NCBI GenBank assembly: GCA_018268675.1
Contig: JAFDWB010000084.1
Span: forward strand, 124,001 to 188,000
Source of the DNA: Actinomycetota bacterium
Lineage (GTDB): Bacteria; Actinomycetota; Thermoleophilia; Solirubrobacterales; 70-9
Reading direction: 5' to 3'
Length of the DNA: 64,000 bases
Shown here: positions 17,029 to 25,699 of the stretch, in pieces
How the letters are laid out: each line of letters opens with the position of its first letter
Numbering within the stretch: the stretch's first letter is position 1
The notes under the pieces: model-generated
The model's database searches: none
The model's input: the letters and a program-made list of their open reading frames with translations, nothing else
What the model was told of the DNA's origin: nothing
Program-made: the position numbers and the translations under genes

Positions 17029-18258
17029 CTATTGGGAGGCGCGATCCCGAGCTAGCGAATTTTCGAGTTTTCTCCTGGTACCGGGGGTGGCGCCCGCCGA
17101 CGGCCAGCGCAGCGCGCCGGGCAAACGCCGCTCCCAGCGGATCGAGGGCACCGCGCTGCGGGTGACGAGCTCCTTGTAGAGAGCGGCGCGACGGCCGACG
17201 AGGACCTTCTCCTTCGGCCGGTCGGCGCGGTCGACCCACTGGATCAGCCCGTCCCGACGGCCCAACGAGAGCGGCTGGTGGATGTAGCCGAAGTCGAACG
17301 GCGACGGGTCCTCCCCGCGCAGCGCGGCGAGCGCGGTGTCGGCGGCGTGGGCGCCGGAGGGCATGCCCGCCTGGCAGGTCATCCGGTAGCGAGCGCCGTT
17401 CGGGAAGGAGGGGATGGCGGCCGCGTCGCCGGCGCCGATCACGTTGCCGTGGGCGACCGAGCGCAGGGTCGCGTCGACCGCGAGCAGGCCCCGCGAGTCG
17501 ACCGGCAGCCCGCTGTCCCGCGCCAGCGGCCGGGCGGCGAAGCCGCCGCACCAGACCGTGAGATCGACGGCGAGCTCCGCGCCGCCCGCGAGGACCAGGG
17601 CGCCGGCCGCGACCGCGCTCACCGCCTCTTCCTCGACCAGCTCCACCCCGAGCCGCGCCAGCCGTCGCCGCAGCTCCTCGCCGCCGCGCCCGGAGAGGCC
17701 GCGGCCGACCCGCCCGGCCGAGTGGAGCGAGACGCGCAGGTCCGGCCGCGCCCCGGCGATCTCGCTCACCGCCTCGATGCCGGTGAAGCCGGCCCCGCAG
17801 ACCGCCACCCGGGCGCCGCCGGGAAGCGTCGCGAGCGCCTCGCGGAGCCGCAGCGCGGCGGCCGGGTCGGCAAGCGAGTGAGCGTGCTCGGCGACGCCCG
17901 GGACCGCGGCGAGGTCGACGGTGCTGCCGACCGCGATCACCACCTGGTCGAACGGGACCTCGGCGGTCCTCCCGCCGCGCTCCACCACGACCGAGCCGCG
18001 CTCCGGATCGACGGCGGTCGCGCGCCCGCGCACGTTCTCCACCCGCCTGCCGGTGAGCCGCGCCAGGTCGAAGCTCCGCACCCGCCCGCCGGTCGCGAGC
18101 TGGTGCAGCCGCAGCCGCTGGACCAGCTCGGGGCGCGGGTCGAGGAGGGTCACGGCGGCCCGGCGCCGCGCCCGCCCGGCGAGCCGCACCGCCGCCAGCG
18201 CCCCCGCATACCCACCGCCGATCACGACGATCCGCTGCCTCGAAGAACTCTCACTCAT
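17029..18258 (-). CDS. FAD-dependent NADH dehydrogenase-like oxidoreductase
   Basis: A 409-residue pyridine-nucleotide-disulphide-type oxidoreductase. The FAD site is RIVVIGGGYAGALAAVRLAG (residues about 10-30). The NAD(P) site is ARVAVCGAGFTGIEAVSEIA near residue 150, and the second FAD motif is HGNVIGAGDAAAIPSFPNG. Similar to type II NADH dehydrogenases that pass electrons to quinone. ATG at 18258 is preferred over 18261 because AGGAGG lies 5 bp upstream. A near-perfect ECF41-type promoter sits upstream and an ECF41 sigma gene is the next gene, so it is the sigma factor's probable target. ECF41 neighbours are typically such carboxymuconolactone decarboxylase, oxidoreductase or epimerase genes. 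Confidence 0.88.
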   Translation of the reverse strand: MSESSSRQRIVVIGGGYAGALAAVRLAGRARRRAAVTLLDPRPELVQRLRLHQLATGGRVRSFDLARLTGRRVENVRGRATAVDPERGSVVVERGGRTAEVPFDQVVIAVGSTVDLAAVPGVAEHAHSLADPAAALRLREALATLPGGARVAVCGAGFTGIEAVSEIAGARPDLRVSLHSAGRVGRGLSGRGGEELRRRLARLGVELVEEEAVSAVAAGALVLAGGAELAVDLTVWCGGFAARPLARDSGLPVDSRGLLAVDATLRSVAHGNVIGAGDAAAIPSFPNGARYRMTCQAGMPSGAHAADTALAALRGEDPSPFDFGYIHQPLSLGRRDGLIQWVDRADRPKEKVLVGRRAALYKELVTRSAVPSIRWERRLPGALRWPSAGATPGTRRKLENSLARDRASQ

Positions 18259-18292
18259 CATCGCCTCCTGACGGTTGCCTTTCACCGGGGAT

Positions 18293-18319
18293 GACGAGCG
18301 GCCGCGCCGCCGTGTTACA
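18293..18319 (-). promoter_or_regulatory. ECF41-type sigma promoter of the FAD oxidoreductase gene
   Basis: On the minus strand TGTAACA (18319-18313), a 16-bp spacer and CGTC (18296-18293) match the ECF41 promoter consensus as I recall it (TGTCACA-N16-CGTC) in all but one base. The start codon lies 35 bp downstream with a ribosome-binding site between. Its position between the oxidoreductase and the ECF41 gene supports the assignment. Confidence 0.75.
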
Positions 18320-18337
18320 GCGCCCGCCGAATCGCGC

Positions 18338-19264
18338 TCAGGACCGGCGCCGGGCCAGCAGCGCGTTGATGTCGGCGAGCGGCCCGAGGTGGCGGAGCTT
18401 CTCCGGGTTGGCGACCGAGCGCACCGCCTGCACCTGGCCGTCCAGCACGTCGAGCGCGACGACGTTGATCAGCGCGCCGTCGCGGTCGAGGAACCGGGCG
18501 CCCGGCTGCCCGTTGACCCAGGTCGGCTCGAGCCGGGTGCCCAGCCCGGCGGCGACCCGGAACAGGCCGACCAGCGCCTTCGCGACGCGCTCGCGGCCGT
18601 GCAGCGGCACGCCCAGCGCAGGGGCCTTGCCGCCGCCGTCCCCGTACATCACCGCGTCGGCCGCCAACAGCTCGAGCAGCGCCTCGGAGTCGCCCTCCTG
18701 CGCCGCGGCGAAGAAGCGGGCGACGATCTCCTCGCGCTCGCGCCGCGAGGCCTCGAAGCGCGGCCGCCCCTGCTCCACCTGCCGGCGCGCTCGCAGCGCC
18801 AGCTGCCGGCAGTTCTCCGGCGTCCGTTCGACCACCTCGCCGATCGTCGCGTAGTCGTAGTCGAACGCCTCACGCAGGAGGAAGACCGCCCGCTCGAGCG
18901 GCGAGAGGCTCTCGAGCAGGACCAGGAACGCCATCGAGATCGAATCCGCCCGCTCCGCCTCGCCGGCGACATCGGCGTCCTCGTCGACCAGGAGCGGCTC
19001 GGGCAGCCAGGCGCCGACGTAGTCCTCGCGCTGCCGCCGCGCCGACTTCAGCCGGTCGATGCTGAGCCGGGTCGCGATCGTCGTCAGCAGCGCGCCCGGC
19101 TCGCGCACGTCGTCGGGATCGACCCGCTGGAATCGGACGAAGGAGTCCTGCACCACTTCCTCCGCTTCGCCGACGCTGCCGAGCATCCGGTACGCGATCC
19201 CGAACAGCCGGTCCGCTTCAGCTCGGAACAGCTCCTCGAGCCGGCGCTTTCGATCCGCGGGCAT
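18338..19264 (-). CDS. ECF41-type RNA polymerase sigma factor with SnoaL-like C-terminal domain
   Basis: A 308-residue ECF sigma factor, longer than classical ECFs because of a C-terminal extension. Region 2 (residues about 8-75: LFGIAYRMLGSVGEAEEVVQ ... RLSIDRLKSAR) and region 4 (about 110-165: LLESLSPLERAVFLLREAFD, with YDYATIGEVVERTPENCRQL) are followed by a SnoaL-like domain (about 175-290). Diagnostic ECF41 motifs are present: WLPEPL in the linker, DGGGK in the extension (YGDGGGKAPA) and NPEKLRHL near the end. In ECF41 proteins the extension acts as a built-in regulator in place of a separate anti-sigma. The adjacent oxidoreductase gene has the matching promoter. Confidence 0.93.
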   Translation of the reverse strand: MPADRKRRLEELFRAEADRLFGIAYRMLGSVGEAEEVVQDSFVRFQRVDPDDVREPGALLTTIATRLSIDRLKSARRQREDYVGAWLPEPLLVDEDADVAGEAERADSISMAFLVLLESLSPLERAVFLLREAFDYDYATIGEVVERTPENCRQLALRARRQVEQGRPRFEASRREREEIVARFFAAAQEGDSEALLELLAADAVMYGDGGGKAPALGVPLHGRERVAKALVGLFRVAAGLGTRLEPTWVNGQPGARFLDRDGALINVVALDVLDGQVQAVRSVANPEKLRHLGPLADINALLARRRS

Positions 19265-19325
19265 GGTGCGTTCGGTCTACCCCTATTTCGAACTCGCGAA
19301 CGCCGAGATCTGAGATCCTGCGCCG

Positions 19326-21215
19326 GTGCTGGTGGGGCGCGACCGTGAGCTGGCTGGGATCGAGGCGGAGCTGGCGCTGCCGGACCGGGTCGCCGCCGTC
19401 TACGTGCACGGTCCCGCCGGGATCGGCAAGACGACGCTGCTGCGCGCGGCGAGCGGGCGGGCGGCGGCGGGCGGTCACGAGCTCGTCTGGATCGACGGCC
19501 GCGACATCGCCCCGGTTCCCGACCAGTTGGAGGACGCGCTCGGCGCGCCCCCGGCAGGCGGGCGGCGGCTGGTCGTCCTCGACAGCTTTGAGCGGGTCGA
19601 GGCGCTCGGCGGGTACCTGCGCCGGGTCCTCCTCCCCGCGCTGCCGGCGGGGGCCGCGGTCCTGATCGCCTCCCGCCGCTCGCCGGGGCCGGAGTGGGCC
19701 GCGCGCGAGGGGGCGGGCTTCAGCTCGCTGGCGCTGGCGCCGCTCGACCCGGAGGCGTCGAGCGAGGTGCTCCGCCGCCACGGCCTCGCCGCCGACGCCG
19801 CCGCCAAGGCCCGCGACTGGGCGCACGGCAACCCGCTGGCACTGGAGCTCGCCGCCGCCTCCGCCCGCAGCGATCCGGGAGCGGCCGCGGCGGGCGCGAG
19901 TCTCGACGAGGACCTGGTCGCGCGCCTGGTCGCCGAGCGCCTCCAGGGCCCGCACCTGGCGACCCTCGCCACCGCCGCGATCGCGCGGGTGACGACTCCA
20001 GACCTCCTCGCCGACGCGCTGCTCGGCGGCGATCCGGAGGCCGAGTGGGAGTGGCTCCGCGGCCGCGACTCGGTCGAGCCCCGCGGCCTCGGCGTCGCCC
20101 CGCACGATCTGGTCCGCGAGGCGATCCGCGCCTGCCTGCGGCGCGACCACCCGCTGGTCGAACGCGAGCTGCGCCGCCGCGTCGCCGACCATCTGTACGC
20201 GATCGGGACCGGCCCGGCGGGGCCGCTGGCGGTGACCGACCTGGCCGAACTCGCCGACAGCCCGGCGCTCCACTGGGGCTTCTCCTGGCGCGCGTCGGCG
20301 CGGCTGCGGGTCGACGGCCTGCGCGCCGGGGACCTGGAGGCGGTCGACCGCGCCGTCGCCGGGCATCGGCACGCCGCCGTCTGGGAGGGATCGCGGACGC
20401 TGCTCGAGGCGGCGCCCGACCACGCCACGGTCGCCCGCGACCGCGACGAGCGGCTCTGCGGCCTCACGCTCTCGCTCACTCCCGGGACGGCGCCGGCGGC
20501 GGCCCAGGGGGACCCGATCCTTGCCCCACGCCTAGCCCACGCCCGCCGCCTCGATCGCCCCGACACGGTGGTCTGGCGCGACATGATCGGCGTCACCGCG
20601 GATCGCGACCCGGACCTCTTCGGCCTGCTCGGGATGGCGGGCCTCCTCGCCGCGACCTCGGGCAGCCCGCGCTACGGCTACCTGCCGATCAACCCGGCGC
20701 TGCCCGGCGCCCGCGACTTCGCCGCCGCCGGCGGCGCCGTCCACGTCCCTGAGCTCGACGCCCGCGTCGGCGCGGAGACGATCGAGTGCCACATCGTCGA
20801 CTGGGGGCCGGGCGGCGTCCTCGCCGCGCTCCACGCCCACGTCTACCGCGAGCTCGGCCTGGCGGTGCCGCCGCGCCCGCCCGCCGCGCGCGCGGTCTCG
20901 GTGGCGACGGTGCGGGAGGCGTTCCGCAATCTCGGCGTCCCCGCCGACCTGGCGCGGAGCCCGCTGGCCGCCGGTGAGACCGTCGCCGCGCGCTCCGACT
21001 CCGCCCGCGCCGCCCTCACCGAGGCGGTCGACCGCGCCTTCGGCGACACCCCCGGCGACCAGCTGACGCAGACCGTGCTGCGCCGCGGGTACCTCGAACG
21101 CACGGCGACCCAGGAGGCCGTCGCCGCATCCCTGCACCTCAGCCGCGCCGCCTACTTTCGTCGGCTGCGGCGCGGCTGCGAGCGGGTCGCCGCGTACCTC
21201 TCGGCGCGCGGCTGA
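19326..21215 (+). CDS. STAND-like AAA+ ATPase, possible regulator
   Basis: A 629-residue protein. Residues 1-200 are an ATPase domain: VGRDRELAGIEAELALPDRV, Walker A YVHGPAGIGKTTLLRAASG, Walker B RRLVVLDSFER, and a sensor-like HGNPLALELAAA, as in LuxR-type MalT/STAND proteins. The middle (about 300-520) is unusual, with GNAT-like features such as RYGYLPINPALPGAR and HIVDWGPGGVLAALHAHVYR. The C-terminus (about 545-625) has a helix-turn-helix-like segment (TATQEAVAASLHLSRAAYFR) instead of a standard LuxR domain. GTG at 19326 is used because VGRDREL follows directly. Function is probably ligand-responsive regulation; the input is unknown. Confidence 0.78.
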   Translation: MLVGRDRELAGIEAELALPDRVAAVYVHGPAGIGKTTLLRAASGRAAAGGHELVWIDGRDIAPVPDQLEDALGAPPAGGRRLVVLDSFERVEALGGYLRRVLLPALPAGAAVLIASRRSPGPEWAAREGAGFSSLALAPLDPEASSEVLRRHGLAADAAAKARDWAHGNPLALELAAASARSDPGAAAAGASLDEDLVARLVAERLQGPHLATLATAAIARVTTPDLLADALLGGDPEAEWEWLRGRDSVEPRGLGVAPHDLVREAIRACLRRDHPLVERELRRRVADHLYAIGTGPAGPLAVTDLAELADSPALHWGFSWRASARLRVDGLRAGDLEAVDRAVAGHRHAAVWEGSRTLLEAAPDHATVARDRDERLCGLTLSLTPGTAPAAAQGDPILAPRLAHARRLDRPDTVVWRDMIGVTADRDPDLFGLLGMAGLLAATSGSPRYGYLPINPALPGARDFAAAGGAVHVPELDARVGAETIECHIVDWGPGGVLAALHAHVYRELGLAVPPRPPAARAVSVATVREAFRNLGVPADLARSPLAAGETVAARSDSARAALTEAVDRAFGDTPGDQLTQTVLRRGYLERTATQEAVAASLHLSRAAYFRRLRRGCERVAAYLSARG

Positions 21216-21224
21216 GGCAGCCTC

Positions 21225-21563
21225 TCAGCCGGCCGCACCCCAGACGAGCAGGGACTGTGGATCGTCGGGGTCGATCTTGACCGCGACCGTCGCCCCTTGT
21301 TCGACGCCCTTCAGCGTCACCTCGTGCATCGACTGGCTGGTCGCCACCTGGTAATCGTCGCCGCCGGCCGGGTGGACGGTCAGCTGGAAGTCGATCTGGT
21401 GGCCGCCGCCGAGCTGCGAGCCGACCTCCTCCATCGAGTCGACGGTGGCGGTCGCGTCGACGCCGGAGGCGTTGATCTTCTGGATCTTGTCGCGTTCCTT
21501 CATCTGGCCGCCGGGGTTGACCGCCTGCTTCGCGGTCCCCTTGACCTTGTCCAGGAATCCCAT
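21225..21563 (-). CDS. Small soluble protein, function unknown
   Basis: A 112-residue protein beginning MGFLDKVKGTAKQAVNPGGQ. An amphipathic N-terminal segment precedes a beta-rich domain (GVDATATVDSMEEVGSQLGG, later HEVTLKGVEQGATVAVKIDP and PQSLLVWG). ATG at 21563 is preceded by AAGGAG at the right spacing; a GTG two codons earlier is less likely. No signal peptide. The C-terminal part resembles small OB- or SH3-like domains, but no family is named. Confidence 0.65.
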   Translation of the reverse strand: MGFLDKVKGTAKQAVNPGGQMKERDKIQKINASGVDATATVDSMEEVGSQLGGGHQIDFQLTVHPAGGDDYQVATSQSMHEVTLKGVEQGATVAVKIDPDDPQSLLVWGAAG

Positions 21564-21589
21564 CGTCACTCCTTGCCGCGACCGGTGCC

Positions 21590-21955
21590 CTACGGGGTCG
21601 CTTCTTCGATCTGCTTATTGACTTCTTCCATCACTTCTTTCGATTTCTTCTTGCCTTCTTCGATGCCCTTCTTCGCCTTGGCGCCGGCTTCCGCGACGAT
21701 TTCTTCCGCCGACTTGTTGGCGGCCTTCGAGCTCGCCCCGTTTTCCTTGCCGGCTTCCTTCAGCGCCTTCTGCGCCTGCTTGGTGGATTCGTTGACGATC
21801 TTTTCGGCCATTTCATTGCCCTTTTCGATCTGCTTTTCCACCGTGCTCTGGACTTCGCTGCTGTTGCTGCCGCAACCGGCGAGCACCCCGCCCCCGAGCG
21901 CCACCACCGCCACGAACGCGGCCGCCTTCGAGCCGACCTGACCGAACCGATTCAT
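21590..21955 (-). CDS. Lysine/glutamate-rich helical lipoprotein
   Basis: A 121-residue lipoprotein with leader MNRFGQVGSKAAAFVAVVAL and lipobox VLAGC at about residues 24-28. The mature part (about 90 residues) is almost wholly charged helix (VEKQIEKGNEMAEKIV, KKGIEEGKKKSKEVMEEVNK) and should form a long helix or coiled coil projecting from the membrane. All 18 glutamate codons are GAA although lysines remain almost all AAG, which is striking in this GC-rich genome. Function unknown; a spacer or scaffold role at the envelope is possible. Confidence 0.75.
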   Translation of the reverse strand: MNRFGQVGSKAAAFVAVVALGGGVLAGCGSNSSEVQSTVEKQIEKGNEMAEKIVNESTKQAQKALKEAGKENGASSKAANKSAEEIVAEAGAKAKKGIEEGKKKSKEVMEEVNKQIEEATP

Positions 21956-22123
21956 CTCTTGTTTCTCTCCCCCGCTGGGTAGACAGTTCCCGACCGCAGT
22001 CGGCGTGCGCGGGCGAAAGTAGTCGACCCCAAACCTCCGCGACCGAAGAACGCGACCAATACGCGACCGCGCGCTGGACGGCTGGTCGATACCCGGACAC
22101 CGTGGAGGGGGAGCCCGGGAGGT

Positions 22124-22798
22124 TCAGACCCTGCCGAGATCCCTGATCTTGATCCATTCGATCTTCACGACCTGACTTGGGCGTTCGCCTTTGGTGCCCA
22201 GAGCGTCGATCCGTTCGACCGTGCTCATGCCTGCGCTGACATGGCCGAGGATCGCGTATTCGTCCGCGATAAGCCGGCCCTCCGATCCGGCGACGACGAA
22301 GAAGACGCTTCCCGCCCGCCCTGGCGGATCTGCAAGCCGCTTGGCCATGGCCACCGTGCCCAGGTGGAAACGGAAGTGCCTCGGCGGCGGCTCGGTGGTC
22401 GAGTAGCCGGGGCCACCGGTGCCCGCCTCTCGCGGGTCGCCGCCCTGGATCACGAAGTTCGGAACGACGCGGTAGAAGTCCAAACCGCGATAGAAGCCGG
22501 ACCGGGCCAGGTAGACGAAGGAGTTGACGGTGATCGGCGCCCGCCGGGCATCGAGCCGGATCTGAAAGCGCCCGCAGTTGGTCTTGACGATCGCGACCAG
22601 TCGATCGCTGCGGGTGATCGTCTGCGGCGGGCGACGCAGGTGCGCGGACCGCGGCGGTGACGCATGCGTCACCAAACAGGCTCCGATCGTCACTTCGGCC
22701 GGCGATGACCCGCCGCGCGCGACGGTGGTCGAGATAGTCAGCACGCCGATCAGCGCCAACACAGTAAGCACAGAAAGCACGTTACCCCGTCGGATCAA
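22124..22798 (-). CDS. Exported/membrane-anchored cyclophilin-type peptidyl-prolyl isomerase
   Basis: A 224-residue protein. An N-terminal hydrophobic anchor or signal (NVLSVLTVLALIGVLTISTT) precedes a cyclophilin domain (about 75-215). Motifs include VNSFVYLARSGFYRGLDFYR followed by VVPNFVIQGGDP (active-site arginine and the FxxQGGD signature), GTVAMAKRL, SVFFVVAG and YAILGHVSAGMSTVERID. Cyclophilins catalyse cis-trans isomerisation of prolyl bonds; this one would assist folding of exported proteins. It stands next to a decayed solute-binding-protein gene. Confidence 0.9.
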   Translation of the reverse strand: MIRRGNVLSVLTVLALIGVLTISTTVARGGSSPAEVTIGACLVTHASPPRSAHLRRPPQTITRSDRLVAIVKTNCGRFQIRLDARRAPITVNSFVYLARSGFYRGLDFYRVVPNFVIQGGDPREAGTGGPGYSTTEPPPRHFRFHLGTVAMAKRLADPPGRAGSVFFVVAGSEGRLIADEYAILGHVSAGMSTVERIDALGTKGERPSQVVKIEWIKIRDLGRV

Positions 22799-24395
22799 TT
22801 CGACCCCCGACGCGAAGGTAGGTCAGGTCGACCCCGAAGCCTGGATTCGAGACCACCGTGCTGAGATCGATCCGTTTCGAGACGAAGAGCGGCATGGAGT
22901 TGTTGCCGATCGGGACCCACGGGGCGAGCGCCATGTAGGTCCGGTCCAGCGCAGCGTAGCGGGCTTCCGGCGTCGTCGGGCCGCGCGCATCGCCAGGCGG
23001 TCGATCACCTGCCTCGGACCGGGGACGAAGAATCGCGACAGTAGCCACTGAGGCCGGCGTTGGGAACCGCCTGCCCGGGGCCTTCGATCAAGGCGAAATA
23101 GTGTTCTCGTTCGAAGAACTCCAGGTTGACGGTGAACCCGAGTTCGTGGAGGACCGTGGCGAAGTAGACGTTGAACTCAAGCGGCGTGATTTCGCCGCGT
23201 TCGGCGTAGGTCCAGAGGGTGATTTTGCAGACCGACGGGTTCACAGCGGCGATCAGCCGTCACGCCTTGGCCATGTCATGGGGGTAGGGAGTCGACTTCC
23301 TGTATCCCGGCAGGTCGGGCGGGAGGATCTGTTGCGTCGGTGACAGCTGACCACCGGAGAGCTGGCTGAAAATGTTGCGGTCCACCGCGTAGTTGACGGC
23401 GCGCCGGACCCGAACGTCGTTGAAGGGGGCTTCGAGGTGTTCAGCCAGAAGTATTCGGTGCCGGCGGTGGGCTCGAGGCGAACGCGAGACGGGAACCGGT
23501 GCCGCAAGGAAAGGTAGGTGGGACCAGACATTTCTCGGGAGATCCAGTCGAGCTTTCTCTTTTCGACCTCCCGGATCGCTCGTGCTTCACTGTGGATCCC
23601 CTTGACCTTGATCGTGTCGAGGTGGCCGCTCGGGATCAGCGGCATCAAGCTGCTGTTGCCTGATCGCCAGGCGGGATTGCGCTCGTAGGTCCAGCCGCGC
23701 CGCGTCGATCGGTGATGACTTAGGGACCCGTCGCCGGAGGCGGATCGAAGGTTTGGTTGCGGACCGGGGTGCCCGGCGGCACCGGGGCCACCCACGTCAT
23801 CGCCAGCTTGCCGGAGAAGGACCGTGCCGGCCTGACGAGTCGGATCACCATCCGCCCCGCCCGGTCGTCGGTGGTGATCCCCGAAACGTCTCCGCACCCT
23901 GCCCCCTCGAACCTCGTGGCGCCGACGATGTCGTCATAGACGTCTTCCGGTCCCGAGAACCCACCTGACGAACCGATGCGGAACAGCCGTTCGACCGCGA
24001 ACTTGAAATCCGAGGCCTTGACGGCCTCGCCGTCCGAATACCGCAAGCCCCTCCGCAGGTAGAGCGTGTACATGCCGCCGTGGTCGGTGATCCGTGGCAA
24101 GCTCCGGGCGACGCCGGGGATGTCCTGACTGCCCGCCCTACCACTTGCGTGCCTGTAGGTGAGCAACGGGATGTAGGTGTCGTAGACCACGTTCAGGCCG
24201 TAGTTGCTCCAGGCCACTCGAGGGTCGAGATCGAGACGCCAGGTGTACGCACCCGTGACGGTTGACCCACCAGCCCCGTTCGGGCCCTGTTCACGCCTCT
24301 GCGAGGGCTTGCCCGCCGTGCCCGCGTCCGTCCTGCCGATCAGGAGGACGACCGACGCGATGACGACAACGAGCCAATTCCGGCGTAGTAGGTGA
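22785..24395 (-). pseudogene. Decayed family-5 (peptide/oligopeptide-type) solute-binding protein gene
   Basis: Minus-strand fragments in several frames together spell an extracellular solute-binding protein family 5. They are a hydrophobic leader (NWLVVVIASVVLLIGRTDAG near 24370) without a start codon, DPRVAWSNYGLNVVYDTYIP and TLYLRRGLRYSDGEAVKASD near 24000-24230, then ERNPAWRSGNSSLMPLIPSG near 23650. Next are the family motif NDVRVRRAVNYAVDRN near 23380-23430, LHELGFTVNLEFFEREHYFA near 23100, and a C-terminal piece near 22800-22950. Frame changes are needed near 23730, 23420, 23255 and 23030. The intact gene would have encoded about 530 residues, the usual size for the importer's binding subunit. 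No permease or ATPase genes remain beside it. Confidence 0.8.
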
Positions 24396-24480
24396 GAACG
24401 TGGTCACGACCACTCAAGATAGTTGACTGATTGGAACTTGCCAAGTCGCTGAGTCCAGATTGGCACTAGAAATCAGCGGC

Positions 24481-24702
24481 TCACATTCGCGACCGTACTA
24501 CGCCCCTCAGCATCAGAAGCACCATCACGATCAGCCCCAGACGGGCCAACGTGGAGCACACCGCCACGACGTGATATGCGATTTGCACCAGCAGATTGCT
24601 GCGCCCAGAATTTCGATCGACGGTTCCGACGCCTCCTGACAGTGGCAAAAGGACGAACGTCGCGACCAGAACGAATAGGAAGAGGTCCTCCTGCGCAACC
24701 AA
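24481..24702 (-). CDS. Small membrane protein, possible member of an immunity-like array
   Basis: A 73-residue protein with two to three hydrophobic segments (DLFLFVLVATFVLLPLSGGV and AVCSTLARLGLIVMVLLMLR). No family is recognised. It is the most distal of three small membrane-protein genes behind the RHS-repeat gene, all in DNA of lower GC. The start ATG at 24702 lacks a strong ribosome-binding site, so a different start or a decayed gene is possible. Confidence 0.45.
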   Translation of the reverse strand: MVAQEDLFLFVLVATFVLLPLSGGVGTVDRNSGRSNLLVQIAYHVVAVCSTLARLGLIVMVLLMLRGVVRSRM

Positions 24703-24719
24703 GACATAGGGACATGCGT

Positions 24720-25233
24720 TTAGGCCACTCTCCGTATTCGCAGCGGAGACAGGGCCTCTTCAATCCTATAAACGACCGCTGGGAATCCAGCCACAAGTTT
24801 TCGCTCGGCAACGATGAGATGGATAGACACGGGGGTGCGGGGCATCGGTCCAAAGCAGTACCTGCGGGTGTCCTTCATAGCTAACGCGCCTATGACGAGA
24901 ACCGCCTGCAGCGACAGGCCAAATCGAGGCATTGAATACCAGCGGCGAAAAGACAACCGAGGCTGCCCAGAACATCAGCAGAAACCACCCAAACGACCTC
25001 CGGACAGCTAGCAATAGTACGGCGAGTACCGTGAGGTCAGGTCCGATAAGGGCGACCGGATGGAACGAAGCGGTGAAGGGTTGGACGAAATGGCAGACGT
25101 TGGCCACCACGCTCGCGAGCACCACCGCACCCAAGGGGTCCTCGTCGAGCCTTCGTCCGGGTCGATTTGTAGCGTCCAGGTCATGTACCAGGGGTAGGAT
25201 GGCAGCAGCGGTACTCATGCCGCGTACTGTCAA
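24720..25233 (-). pseudogene. Frameshifted paralogue of the small membrane protein behind the RHS gene
   Basis: Two overlapping minus-strand frames each carry half of one membrane protein. The first half (start near 25218-25233) has GAVVLASVVANVCHFVQPFT, then HPVALIGPDLTVLAVLLLAV and FLLMFWAASVVFSP. The second half has FGLSLQAVLVIGALAMKDTR followed by RYCFGP and a short tail. Joined near 24950 they give a four-helix protein with the same layout as the intact neighbour at 25322-25660 (a 'HP' entry, then FG, VLVIG, and a TRR(Y/F)xFG-type end). A frameshift is therefore likely, although a real sequencing error cannot be excluded. Confidence 0.55.
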
Positions 25234-25321
25234 CGCGACAGGAGTCGCCTCTCACTAACCACGCGTCTCCCATGATCCGCGTGAGCACGCAGAGTCATCG
25301 TCATTGGCCGAGCGATCGACC

Positions 25322-25660
25322 TCAATAAGAGGACTTGGCCACCTCGGCCGAGCCGAAGAAACGACGAGTGCTCGGAAGCAGCAACAGTCCGATGACCATC
25401 AACGTCACTAGATCACCGAACCAATCTATCCCTTCAATGTAAAGACCAATTACAAAAAAGACGACGAAAAGAAGAAGCGTGCCAATCCATACCCAGCGGA
25501 ATCCATATAGTAATGCGGCATTCCAAATGAGGATCACGACAATCGCGAATATCGCCGGAGTCGGATGAATAGAACCCCGTAGAACCCGAACCACCGTATC
25601 GACAGTACTCAAGAATACATAGACCCACAGCGTCAGCGGTGCCGAGAATGCCTTTGCCAT
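25322..25660 (-). CDS. Four-helix membrane protein, candidate immunity protein for the RHS toxin
   Basis: A 112-residue integral membrane protein with four hydrophobic helices: SAPLTLWVYVFLSTVDTVVR, IFAIVVILIWNAALLYGFRW, IGTLLLFVVFFVIGLYIEGI and FGDLVTLMVIGLLLLPSTRR, then the end FFGSAEVAKSSY. AGGAGGT lies 7 bp before the ATG at 25660. It starts only 40 bp after the stop of the RHS-repeat gene, in the same direction and in AT-richer DNA, the standard position of an immunity gene behind a polymorphic toxin. A membrane immunity protein would fit a tip acting on membranes. A frameshifted paralogue follows. No database family is recognised, so the role is inference from position. Confidence 0.65.
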   Translation of the reverse strand: MAKAFSAPLTLWVYVFLSTVDTVVRVLRGSIHPTPAIFAIVVILIWNAALLYGFRWVWIGTLLLFVVFFVIGLYIEGIDWFGDLVTLMVIGLLLLPSTRRFFGSAEVAKSSY

Positions 25661-25699
25661 ACACACGACCTCCTGCGATTCCTGCGAACCCAGCGCGTC

